Positions 9,254 through 17,497 of a stretch of DNA of 64,000 bases are shown here, one piece after another. A program made the position numbers and the translations under genes. Origin of the DNA: CANKHA01 sp963750965. Lineage in GTDB: Bacteria > Pseudomonadota > Alphaproteobacteria > Rhizobiales > Xanthobacteraceae. The stretch spans positions 20,523 through 84,522 of the forward strand of contig CAVVSK010000002.1 in assembly GCA_963750965.1 (NCBI GenBank), written 5' to 3'. Below the pieces are notes generated by a model. It worked only from the letters and a program-made list of their open reading frames with translations, did not search any database and was not told the DNA's origin. The first letter of the stretch is position 1, and each line of letters begins with the position of its first letter.

Positions 9254-10549
9254 ATGTTCCCCCCAAAAACTTCGCAGATGGTCGACCGCGCACGGCGGGC
9301 TTTGCCAGGTGGCTGGCTGGGCGATCTGATTTTGCCCGACGCGATGATGCTGGTCGCAGCACGCGGCAAAGGTAGTCATTTGTTTGACGTAGATGGCCGG
9401 GATTTTCTTGATCTGACCTGCGGTGGCGGGTCTCTAATTCTTGGGCACGCACACCCCGCGGTCGTCGAAGCCGCGACCAAACAGCTGGAACTTGGATCGA
9501 CATTCTATACCCTGAACGAGCGTTCCATTCAGCTTGCGGAGGCCGTCGTGGATGCGGTGCCGTGTGCCGAAGAGGTGCGCTTTGCTTCAGCCGGCGCCGA
9601 GGCGACCTTTTACATGCTGCGTTTGGCGCGGGCGTTCACCGGCAAGAAAAAAATTCTGAAATTCGAAGGCAGCTACGTCGGCCATCACGACTACGGTATG
9701 ATTAGCGTTTCGCCGCCGAACTCAAACGAGCCATTGAATCCTCACTTCGATTCCGCTGGTATTCCGGACGAACTGAAGGATCTTGTGATCGTCGCGCCTT
9801 TCAACGACGCGGAAACCACTTGCGCGCTGATCGAACGGCATGCTGACGAGTTGGCCGTTGTGCTTGTCGAAGCGATCCAGCGAGCGATCCCGCCTGATCC
9901 TGGGTTCCTGGAGGCGTTACGCGAGACGACGAAGCGCTGTGGCGTGTTGCTTGCCTTCGACGAGGTGGTGACGGGCTTCCGGCTCGCCTATGGCGGCGCT
10001 CAGGAATACTATGGTGTTCATCCGGACCTTGCAGCATATGGCAAAGCGCTAGCCTGCGGCTATCCTTTGTCGGCAGTGGCCGGCAGAGCCGATGTGATGG
10101 AACTCGCGGATCCGGCGCGGAAAGGCGCACCGAATTACGTTTATTTCAGCGGTACATTATCGGGAAATCCGCTTTGCTGCGCCGCTTCCCTCGCCACGCT
10201 TGAAGAGTTGAGGAAGCCCGGAACCTACGAGAGGCTCTCAGGGATGGGCGAACGTTTCCGTGATGGATTAGCCGAAGTGTTCGCAAGGCACGGAATTGAA
10301 TCTCAAGTCATTGGTGTCGGGTCACTATTCCAAATATTCTTTATCCGCAGTCCCGTGAAGAATTATCGCACGCAGTTGCGCGCGGACCGCGCACTGTTCG
10401 AGACGTTCGCGCGCGATATGTTTGCGAAAGGTATATTTCTAAGTCGCCGTGCAAAGAACTACATATCGACGGCGCATACGGAAAAGGATCTGGATCAGTT
10501 CCTTACCGCAGCCGACGCCGTCTGTGGTGCGGGGCTTCGCGCTGCATGA
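9254..10549 (+). CDS. Class III aminotransferase (glutamate-1-semialdehyde aminomutase-like)
   Basis: 431 residues from the ATG at 9254, which has a good ribosome site (GGAGAA, 6 bases upstream); an upstream start at 9194 adds only unrelated sequence. It is a PLP enzyme of fold type I. The FDEVVTGFRLAYGG motif lies near residues 234-247, and the Schiff-base lysine in AAYGKALACGYP is near residue 263. The order of motifs matches the glutamate-1-semialdehyde 2,1-aminomutase / omega-transaminase group. In this catabolic operon a transaminase acting on an amino acid or semialdehyde is more likely than hemL. It is followed after 33 bases by the molybdenum subunit gene. Confidence 0.85.
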   Translation: MFPPKTSQMVDRARRALPGGWLGDLILPDAMMLVAARGKGSHLFDVDGRDFLDLTCGGGSLILGHAHPAVVEAATKQLELGSTFYTLNERSIQLAEAVVDAVPCAEEVRFASAGAEATFYMLRLARAFTGKKKILKFEGSYVGHHDYGMISVSPPNSNEPLNPHFDSAGIPDELKDLVIVAPFNDAETTCALIERHADELAVVLVEAIQRAIPPDPGFLEALRETTKRCGVLLAFDEVVTGFRLAYGGAQEYYGVHPDLAAYGKALACGYPLSAVAGRADVMELADPARKGAPNYVYFSGTLSGNPLCCAASLATLEELRKPGTYERLSGMGERFRDGLAEVFARHGIESQVIGVGSLFQIFFIRSPVKNYRTQLRADRALFETFARDMFAKGIFLSRRAKNYISTAHTEKDLDQFLTAADAVCGAGLRAA

Positions 10550-10582
10550 GGTGACCGGCGCGAATCCGGCCCGAGGTCGACG

Positions 10583-12961
10583 ATGAAAAAAGCCATCGGT
10601 GAGTCGATCGTTCGCAGTGAAGACTTTCGGTTCGTTACCGGTCAAGGCTCCTACATCGACGACCTTAATTTTCCGGGCCAAGCATACGCATACATTGTGC
10701 GGTCGCCGCATGCCCACGCCACTATTCGCGGCATCGATAGTACAGAGGCGCAGGCTTTGCCCGGCGTGCTTGGTGTATTCACCGGTGCAGACCTGGCACA
10801 GGAAGGCCTTGGTGCACTTCGATATCCCGTCGCGATAAAGAATGCCGATGGAACACAAGTTATCAGCCCCGCCCGCCCATCACTTGTGAAGGATCGGGTC
10901 CGCTTTGTCGGAGACAATGTGGCGTTGATCGTCGCGGAAACAGTGACGCAAGCGAGGTCAGCCGCCGAATTGCTTGTGATTGATTATGACCCACTGACAC
11001 CTATCCTCGATCCGACTGCCGCAGTGCAGGATGATGCGCCACGTGTCTGGGACGATGCAGCGTTTAACACCAGTTTCCTCTGGGAGACGGGGGATGCCGC
11101 CAGTGTCGACAAGTTGTTTTCGGAAGCTGCCCATATATGTCGGTTGAAACTTGACCACAATGCTCTTGCCGCCGCCCCAGTGGAACCACGAGGCGCCATT
11201 GGCGTGTATGAAAAATGGCAACGTCGCTACACGCTTTATGCATGCATTCAAGATCCTCAGAATACCCACAGCGTCCTGACACAGCACGGACTGAAGATCG
11301 AAGGATCACGGCTGAGAGTCATCGTCCCGGACGTTGGCGGCGGCTTTGGAATGAAAAATTTTGCCTATCCGGAGCACCTGCTCGTGTTGTGGGCCGCTGA
11401 GAAACTGGACCGACCAGTAAAGTGGTTTGCGGACAGGTCTGAAAGTTTCCTAGCCGACGAACAAGGCCGCCGGCATACCAGCGAAGTCGAGCTCGCGCTC
11501 AACACAGAGGGCGAATTTTTAGCTATCCGCGCCCGTTTTGTATCCAATGTCGGCGCGTATTTGACAACTTCGGGGTCGCGCGTTGCAACGATCGTCGGAA
11601 GCCGGTGCTTGACCGGCGCCTATACGATCGGTGCGGCGCACGTCCAAACTCGTGGAGTATTCACGAACGTCGCGCCAACCGGGTCATATCGTGGCGCTGG
11701 CAAGCCTGAATTCATTTATGTCGTCGAAAGGCTAGTGGATGCCGCCGCGCAGGAGCTGGGCATCGATCGCATCCAACTGAGGATTAAGAACCTCGTACGG
11801 CCTTCTGATCTGCCTTATCGGAATGCGATGGGCGACACCGTCGATGCCGGTGACTTTGGAAAAAATCTCAACGATGCACTGGCGGTGGCGGACCGTGATG
11901 GATTTGCGGAGCGTCGCCGGAAAGCGGCAGCGAATGGCCGGCTGCGTGGGCTCGGCATAAGCATTTACATGGAGCCTGATGGGCTCCGCGACGGCCGAGC
12001 CCGGATTACATTTGACACCACCGGAGCGGTGACCGTTGCTGTGTCCGCGCAAAGCAACGGGCAGGGTCACGAAACGACCTTTGCGCAGATCGCGGCGGAC
12101 CGGCTTGGTGTTCCTTATGAACACGTCAAGGTACTGCAAGGGGATACGGATCGCACAGGATTCGGCGGAGGTACCGGAGGATCACGCTCGGTGACTGTAT
12201 GCGGCGGAGCGATCGTGTTGGCTGCCGACAAGATAATTGCACGCGGCAAACAGCTCACTGCGAGCATGTTTGAGGCAACAGAAGACAACATAGATTTTGC
12301 GAATGGCGTGTTTGTCGTGCGCGGCACCAACAAATCGATCGATATTACCTCCCTGGCCCGGGCATCATATTCCGTTCAATCAGTCCCCCGAGGGGAAGAG
12401 CTTGGTCTCGAGGCATCGGGTCATTATGGCGGCCATGTACCGAATTTTTCCAACGGCTGTCACGTGTGCGAGGTTGAAATTGAACCGGAGACGGGGAGCT
12501 TAGAAATCGTAAGTTACGTGGCCGTGGACGATTTCGGCCAATTGATAAACCCGATGCTGGTTGAAGGCCAAGTTCACGGCGGCATCGCCCAAGGTCTCGG
12601 ACAGGCGCTTTACGAGCAATGCGTGTACGATCAGGAAAGCGGCCAATTGCTTACCGGTTCCTTGATGGACTACGGCTTGCCGCGCGCAACGGACCTGCCT
12701 CACTTCAGCTGCAGCGTAAACAACACGCTGTCCAAGACAAATCCCTTAGGGGTTAAGGGTGCTGGAGAGGCCGGCACCACCGCAGCTTCACCGGCGGTGA
12801 TGAACGCGATTATCGATGCTCTGAGCAATTACGGCGTTCGAGAACTCGACATGCCGGCCACGCCCGAGAAGATATGGCGGGCGTGCCAAAGCGCGCGGAA
12901 CACGTCAGTGGGATTTTCGCACAGCGAATTTGCGTCCCCTCACCCCGGAGTCAACTTATGA
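10583..12961 (+). CDS. Xanthine dehydrogenase-type molybdopterin-binding large subunit
   Basis: 792 residues, normal for the large subunit of the xanthine dehydrogenase / CO dehydrogenase-like family. The N-terminal domain has VRSEDFRFVTGQGSYIDD. Cofactor motifs are GGGFGMKN near 252-259, GSYRGAGKPE near 367-376, QSNGQGHETTF near 489 and GVKGAGEAGTT near 722-732. The Glu of the last motif aligns with the catalytic base. The CoxL active-site Cys loop is absent, so it is a hydroxylase or aldehyde oxidase type, not CO dehydrogenase. The usual FAD (medium) and 2Fe-2S (small) subunits are not beside it. Its stop overlaps the leuC start by four bases (ATGA). It probably hydroxylates an aromatic, heterocyclic or aldehyde substrate. 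Confidence 0.87.
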   Translation: MKKAIGESIVRSEDFRFVTGQGSYIDDLNFPGQAYAYIVRSPHAHATIRGIDSTEAQALPGVLGVFTGADLAQEGLGALRYPVAIKNADGTQVISPARPSLVKDRVRFVGDNVALIVAETVTQARSAAELLVIDYDPLTPILDPTAAVQDDAPRVWDDAAFNTSFLWETGDAASVDKLFSEAAHICRLKLDHNALAAAPVEPRGAIGVYEKWQRRYTLYACIQDPQNTHSVLTQHGLKIEGSRLRVIVPDVGGGFGMKNFAYPEHLLVLWAAEKLDRPVKWFADRSESFLADEQGRRHTSEVELALNTEGEFLAIRARFVSNVGAYLTTSGSRVATIVGSRCLTGAYTIGAAHVQTRGVFTNVAPTGSYRGAGKPEFIYVVERLVDAAAQELGIDRIQLRIKNLVRPSDLPYRNAMGDTVDAGDFGKNLNDALAVADRDGFAERRRKAAANGRLRGLGISIYMEPDGLRDGRARITFDTTGAVTVAVSAQSNGQGHETTFAQIAADRLGVPYEHVKVLQGDTDRTGFGGGTGGSRSVTVCGGAIVLAADKIIARGKQLTASMFEATEDNIDFANGVFVVRGTNKSIDITSLARASYSVQSVPRGEELGLEASGHYGGHVPNFSNGCHVCEVEIEPETGSLEIVSYVAVDDFGQLINPMLVEGQVHGGIAQGLGQALYEQCVYDQESGQLLTGSLMDYGLPRATDLPHFSCSVNNTLSKTNPLGVKGAGEAGTTAASPAVMNAIIDALSNYGVRELDMPATPEKIWRACQSARNTSVGFSHSEFASPHPGVNL

Positions 12962-14373
12962 GCCCATTAGCCCCGCGTACTCTATTCGATAAGATTTGGG
13001 ATAGTCGTGTTGTTGATCATCAGCCGGATGGCACTACCCTGCTCTACATCGACCGGCATTTCGTGCACGAAGTTACGAGTCCCCAGGCGTTCGAGGGTCT
13101 GCGTCTCGAGGGCTACAGAGTGCGCCGACCGGAGGCTACCATTGCGGTGGCTGACCATAACGTGCCCACTATCAACCGGCGGGCGGGCGTGTCTGATCCG
13201 GAGGCGCGGCTGCAAATTGAGCAGCTCGAAAAGAATTGCCGCGAATTTGGCATCGAATGCTTCTCGATCGACAATGCGAGACAAGGAATCGTGCATGTAA
13301 TCGGTCCAGAACAGGGCTTAACCCTTCCTGGAATGACGATTGTTTGCGGAGACAGCCATACCGCCACACATGGGGCTCTGGGCGCTCTTGCCTTCGGGAT
13401 CGGCACCACGGAGGTAGAACACGTTCTGGCGACACAGACGCTCGGATTGAAAAAATCGAAGAATATGCGCGTAAACGTGCATGGAAGCCTAGGACCATTT
13501 TGCACAGCCAAAGATCTCATTCTTGCGATTATTGGCAAAATGGGAATGGCTGGAGGAACGGGTCACGTGATCGAATACGCTGGCCCAGCGATTACCGCCT
13601 TGTCCATGGAAGCGCGGATGACCGTCTGCAACATGACGATCGAGGGTGGCGCGCGGGCCGGTCTGATCGCGCCTGACCAGATTACCTTCGACTATGTGAA
13701 GGGCCGGCTGATGGCTCCCAAAGGTGACCAATGGGAAAAGGCCTTGGCTCATTGGAGGACACTGCGGTCCGACGCCGACGCCGTGTACAATAAAGAGATA
13801 ACGCTCGATGCTGGCAACATCGGCCCGCATGTCACCTGGGGCACTTCTCCCGAACATGTACTGCCAATCACGGAACGAGTTCCGGATCCCGCCGATGCCG
13901 GCGATGAAAGGACGCGAGCGGCGTGGGAACGCGCCATAAGTTACATGTCGCTCTCGCCAGGCACTCCCTTGACCGAAGTGTTGATCGACGTCGTTTTCAT
14001 AGGGTCCTGTACCAACGCACGGATCGAGGATTTACGGCAGGCCGCAGAGGTGGCGAAAGGTCGCCGCGTGGCTCCTAAAGTTCAGGCGATTGTAGTGCCG
14101 GGTTCGACGGCGGTCAAAAGCGCAGCCGAAGCTGAAGGTCTCGATCGGATTTTTAAAGAAGCCGGCTTCGAGTGGCGCGATTCCGGTTGCTCGATGTGTC
14201 TTGGTATGAATGCAGACGCGCTGTCTCCCGGACAGCGCTGCGCCTCCACATCAAACAGGAATTTTGAAGGCCGTCAGGGCAGAGGCGGACGGACCCATTT
14301 GATGAGCCCGGTCATGGCCGTCGCCGCCGCCGTCACCGGACGCTTAGCTGACGTCCGCCGTCTCGATTCATAA
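12958..14373 (+). CDS. leuC: 3-isopropylmalate dehydratase large subunit-like (LeuC, aconitase family)
   Basis: 471 residues, as expected for bacterial LeuC. The ATG at 12958 overlaps the upstream stop (ATGA) and has CGGAG before it; longer versions start inside the preceding gene. Family landmarks are FDKIWDSRVVD, TIVCGDSHTATHGALGALAFGIGTTEVEHV and the three Fe-S cysteines in FIGSCTN (near 352) and CSMC (near 411 and 414). The C-terminal GRGGRTHLMSPVMAVAAAV is also present. It hydrates and dehydrates a branched hydroxy-diacid using a 4Fe-4S cluster, with LeuD. The catabolic operon suggests a non-leucine substrate such as an alkylmalate or alkylmaleate, but the leucine pathway cannot be excluded from sequence. 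Confidence 0.87.
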   Translation: MSPLAPRTLFDKIWDSRVVDHQPDGTTLLYIDRHFVHEVTSPQAFEGLRLEGYRVRRPEATIAVADHNVPTINRRAGVSDPEARLQIEQLEKNCREFGIECFSIDNARQGIVHVIGPEQGLTLPGMTIVCGDSHTATHGALGALAFGIGTTEVEHVLATQTLGLKKSKNMRVNVHGSLGPFCTAKDLILAIIGKMGMAGGTGHVIEYAGPAITALSMEARMTVCNMTIEGGARAGLIAPDQITFDYVKGRLMAPKGDQWEKALAHWRTLRSDADAVYNKEITLDAGNIGPHVTWGTSPEHVLPITERVPDPADAGDERTRAAWERAISYMSLSPGTPLTEVLIDVVFIGSCTNARIEDLRQAAEVAKGRRVAPKVQAIVVPGSTAVKSAAEAEGLDRIFKEAGFEWRDSGCSMCLGMNADALSPGQRCASTSNRNFEGRQGRGGRTHLMSPVMAVAAAVTGRLADVRRLDS

Positions 14374-14383
14374 GGATTTGATC

Positions 14384-14986
14384 ATGCAAAAATTCATACG
14401 GCTAACAGGCACGGCGGCGCCGCTGCCGCTAATCAATGTCGACACTGACAAGATCATTCCTGGACGTTATTTGAAAACGATAACACGCACCGGCCTTGGA
14501 CGTGTGTTATTTGAGGAGTTGCGTTTCCGCGAGGACGGCGGTGTAAACCCAGACTTCGTTCTGAACAACCCTTCTTATAGAAACGCAGTTATACTAATTG
14601 CGGGAGAAAATTTCGGCTGCGGCTCTAGTCGCGAACATGCGCCTTGGGCGCTGCTCGACTTCGGGATCCGTTGCATTATCGCACCGTCATTTGCAGATAT
14701 TTTTTTCAACAACTGCTTCAAGAACGGCATGCTACCGATCATCCTCCCGCAAGCAATTGTTGACGACCTGATGGAGAGCGCGGAAAAGGCAAAAGGCACC
14801 TTTTCAATAGACCTTGAGACCCAGACAATCGCGGTGCCCGACAACCGCGTTGTTTCATTTGAAATAGAGCCGTTCCGCAAGGAATGTTTATTGAGCGGAT
14901 TAAGCGATGTCGGCCTAACACTGAAAAAGGCAGCGCTGATCGGCGGCTTCGAACAGCGGCACCGAAAAGCTGAGCCATGGCTCTGA
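14384..14986 (+). CDS. leuD: 3-isopropylmalate dehydratase small subunit-like (LeuD)
   Basis: 200 residues from the ATG at 14384, ten bases after leuC, with AAGGA upstream. The swivelling-domain motifs NVDTDKIIPGRYLKTITRTG (residues 20-39) and GENFGCGSSREHAPWAL (near 72-88) are intact. The C-terminus GLTLKK..EPWL is typical. It forms the active heterodimer with LeuC in the cytosol. A separate leuD tail at 16505-16621 is more like a housekeeping LeuD, so this pair may be the specialised copy. It ends the plus-strand operon and converges on the aldehyde dehydrogenase gene 64 bases away. Confidence 0.87.
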   Translation: MQKFIRLTGTAAPLPLINVDTDKIIPGRYLKTITRTGLGRVLFEELRFREDGGVNPDFVLNNPSYRNAVILIAGENFGCGSSREHAPWALLDFGIRCIIAPSFADIFFNNCFKNGMLPIILPQAIVDDLMESAEKAKGTFSIDLETQTIAVPDNRVVSFEIEPFRKECLLSGLSDVGLTLKKAALIGGFEQRHRKAEPWL

Positions 14987-15050
14987 TAAGGTAGCTGGCT
15001 CCTGAGCGATTAAAGCGTTTCCTGAAATCCTCAGCTCGTGAAAACGATCC

Positions 15051-16478
15051 TCACGCCTGAGAAATAAATTTCTTATTCGTGTAAGCCTCCAAGCCTTCGA
15101 TGCCACTCTCGTGGCCATATCCCGACTCCTTCACACCGCCGAATGGCGTTTCAGATGTTGAGATAGCAACCGAATTTATGCCGACCATCCCAGCTTCCAA
15201 GGCATCGCCGATCGCGGTCGCGGTCTGTGCCGAGCTGGTAAACGCATAGGCTGCGAGGCCAAACGGCAGCGAATTCGCGCGTTCGACTACCTCGTCGAAG
15301 GTTTGGAAGGGCACGATTGGGGCTATTGGGCCGAACGGCTCCTGCGTCATGAGCTTCGAGTCATCGGACAAATCGGTGATGACTGTAGGTTCGAAAAAGA
15401 AACCTTGGTTTCCATGCCTATTTCCGCCGGTCACGATCTTGCCGCCGCGGCCTCGAAAGTCTTGGACGATTTCCTCCATCGCAGCAAGACGGCGTAAGTT
15501 GGCGAGCGGGCCCATCGTCGTTCCCGGCTCGAGGCCATCGCCAACCTTAATTGCTTTGGCGAAGTCAACAAATCGGTCAACAAATTTCTTGTATATCCCC
15601 TCCTGTACATAAAAGCGGGTCGGTGCAATGCAGACTTGGCCAGCATTACGATATTTAAAGGCAGCCATCGTATCCGCTGCCCTTTGCGGATCTGCGTCTG
15701 CGAATACTACTACCGGCGCATGACCTCCGAGTTCCATTGTTGTTCGCTTCATGCCCTTTGCAGCGAGTTCCGCAAGGTGCTTTCCGACCGGAACGGACCC
15801 TGTAAAGGAAATCTTCCGTATCGGGTCAGCCGCAATCAGATGTTCGGAGACTGTGGTCGGTACGCCGAAAACGAGATTTAAAACGCCTGCGGGTAGCCCT
15901 GCCTCGACGAAGCAGCGCACAAGCTCGACGCAGCTGCCAGGAGTTTCCTCTGAGGGTTTGATGATGATCGAACAACCTGCAGCGAGAGCGGCGCCGATCT
16001 TGCGCGCTGAAGTCAATATCGGAAAGTTCCAAGGCGTGAAAGCCGCAACAACTCCTACCGGCTCTTGCACAACCATCTGCCGCGTGCCCTTTCTCCTAGC
16101 CGGCACGATCCGGCCATAAGCACGTCGCCCTTCTTCAGCAAACCACTCGAGGATTTCTGCTGAAAACAAGATTTCAGCTTTAGCCTCTGCAATTGTTTTC
16201 CCCTGTTCCTGCACCAACACTCTTGCGATATGATCAACTCGCTGCCTCACAAGGTCGGCTGCCGTACGCAAAACCTTGCCCCGTTCGTATGGATTGGTAC
16301 TCCGCCAAACCGAGAATCCCCTTTGCGCGGCCTCAATAGCAGCATCAAGATCGCTGCTCCTGGAATGAGGCAATCTAGCAAACGCCTTGCCGGTGGCCGG
16401 GTTGATGACGTCCTCGCATTCCCGATCGGTGGCCAAGTGCCAGTTACCGTCGATAAAAAGAGCAAGGTCGGAATACAT
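15051..16478 (-). CDS. NAD(P)-dependent aldehyde dehydrogenase (succinate-semialdehyde dehydrogenase-like)
   Basis: 475 residues of the aldehyde dehydrogenase superfamily. Landmarks are VAAFTPWNFPI (cofactor entry), IIIKPSEETPGS, FTGSVPVGK (Rossmann), the general base in TTMELGGHAPVVVF and the catalytic Cys283 in NAGQVCIAPTRF. The C-terminal ETPFGGVKESGYGHESG is the usual GabD/YneI-like ending. It oxidises a (semi)aldehyde to an acid, probably a short dicarboxylic semialdehyde produced by the surrounding pathway. It lies 26 bases after the leuD tail relic and is the last gene of the leftward run that starts near 41 kb. Substrate specificity is inference. Confidence 0.88.
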   Translation of the reverse strand: MYSDLALFIDGNWHLATDRECEDVINPATGKAFARLPHSRSSDLDAAIEAAQRGFSVWRSTNPYERGKVLRTAADLVRQRVDHIARVLVQEQGKTIAEAKAEILFSAEILEWFAEEGRRAYGRIVPARRKGTRQMVVQEPVGVVAAFTPWNFPILTSARKIGAALAAGCSIIIKPSEETPGSCVELVRCFVEAGLPAGVLNLVFGVPTTVSEHLIAADPIRKISFTGSVPVGKHLAELAAKGMKRTTMELGGHAPVVVFADADPQRAADTMAAFKYRNAGQVCIAPTRFYVQEGIYKKFVDRFVDFAKAIKVGDGLEPGTTMGPLANLRRLAAMEEIVQDFRGRGGKIVTGGNRHGNQGFFFEPTVITDLSDDSKLMTQEPFGPIAPIVPFQTFDEVVERANSLPFGLAAYAFTSSAQTATAIGDALEAGMVGINSVAISTSETPFGGVKESGYGHESGIEGLEAYTNKKFISQA

Positions 16479-16504
16479 AGAGCCCTCTTCCTACAATATA
16501 GCCG

Positions 16505-16621
16505 TCAGATCCAGGGTTGCGCGGCGTTGAGCTTCAACTCATAGGAGTCGATCGCCGGCTTCTTCTGCAATGTGAGTCCGATATCGTCCAGCCCGTTGAG
16601 CAGGCAATGCTTGCGGAACTC
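16505..16621 (-). pseudogene. leuD 3' end relic (last 38 codons)
   Basis: Reading leftward from 16621, 38 codons give a clean LeuD C-terminus: EFRKHCLLNGLDDIGLTLQK, then a segment ending LNAAQPWI and a TGA at 16505-16507. No start or upstream LeuD body is present; the reading runs back into the region after the binding-protein stop at 16670. This ending is closer to ordinary housekeeping LeuD than to the LeuD encoded at 14384-14986. It is therefore the scar of a second isomerase gene, on the same strand as the leuC relic at 20107-20226. Too short to be functional. Confidence 0.75.
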
Positions 16622-16669
16622 CGCGACGCGGCCGAGACAGCCGCTGCGTGGTCCGAAATCGGGCAATGC

Positions 16670-17470
16670 TTACTTGTAATAATCCGGCCACACCTTCATC
16701 GTGAAGCCAATAGGCGTCCCTACATATTTTTCCTGCAACTTGGCGATGGTGCCGTCCTGCCAAGCATCCATGATGGCTTCTTCGAGAAACAGGCGCCACT
16801 TTAAGTCGTTGTGCCGCACAGCGAAAGCGAGAGGATCAGGTTTGAATGGCTTGTCCAATACGACCATGCCGGTCTCGCCCTTCGACATCTGCTCAAGAAG
16901 AATATTCGATGTGCTCATGGCGTCGATACGGCGCTGCTTGAGCGCCTGATAAGCCTGCGCCTGCTCCTGGAAGAATACGAGCTCTGCCTTAGGCTGGAAA
17001 GCGAGCAGGCTTGGGCCATCCGCTGAGCCCTGCACCGTTCCCACCTTGCGACCCGCGAGGTCAGCAACACCTTTTATGCCGCTATCCTTATAGACAAGAA
17101 GCGTTTGGCCACCTTCGTAATAAGGAATGGTAAAATCCACGGTCTGTGCACGCTCGCGGGTTGGATTGATCTGGACGATAAAATCGACATTGCCGTTGAC
17201 CAGCAACGGAATGCGAGTCCGCGATGTAATCGCCTCAAGCTTTAACTCGACACCCAGCTTCTTGGCTACGTAACGTGCCATCTCGACGTCGATCCCGACC
17301 CAGTTGTTTTGCTGATCGAGATATCCAAATGGAGGAAAGTCGTTTTTTACCCCCGCAACTACGACGCCTTTAGCCTTGGCAGCGTCGAGCGTGGACTGTT
17401 GGGCGGTCGAAACCCCGGGAGCAAGCAGAATGCTCATGACTGCTACAAGTTTAAGAAGGCTGTGCTTCAT
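16670..17470 (-). CDS. Polar amino-acid ABC transporter, periplasmic binding protein (copy 1)
   Basis: 266 residues with a Sec signal peptide (MKHSLLKLVAVMSILLAPGV, cleavage after STAQ) and the family 3 solute-binding fold. Landmarks are STLDAAKAKGVVVAGVKNDF, FGYLDQQNNWVGIDVEMARY, TSRTRIPLLVNGNVDFIV and the hinge NPTRERAQTVDFTIPYY. Two very close paralogues lie at 29.3 and 30.1 kb, and the permeases and ATPase are at 30.9-38.3 kb. Its role is capture of a polar or dicarboxylic amino acid (or opine-like compound) in the periplasm. It lies 27 bases downstream of a MmgE/PrpD gene. The lone copy here suggests it feeds the shared permeases with a different ligand. Confidence 0.88.
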   Translation of the reverse strand: MKHSLLKLVAVMSILLAPGVSTAQQSTLDAAKAKGVVVAGVKNDFPPFGYLDQQNNWVGIDVEMARYVAKKLGVELKLEAITSRTRIPLLVNGNVDFIVQINPTRERAQTVDFTIPYYEGGQTLLVYKDSGIKGVADLAGRKVGTVQGSADGPSLLAFQPKAELVFFQEQAQAYQALKQRRIDAMSTSNILLEQMSKGETGMVVLDKPFKPDPLAFAVRHNDLKWRLFLEEAIMDAWQDGTIAKLQEKYVGTPIGFTMKVWPDYYK

Positions 17471-17497
17471 CGCGCTCTCCTTTACCTGCGAAGATCA

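Noticed and set aside
9087..9503. Minus-strand frame between the oxidoreductase and aminotransferase genes
   Set aside because: Overlaps the aminotransferase N-terminus in antisense and shows no motif.
14987..15050. Terminator between leuD and the aldehyde dehydrogenase
   Set aside because: Only a weak CTGAG/CTCAG pairing without a T-run; not convincing.
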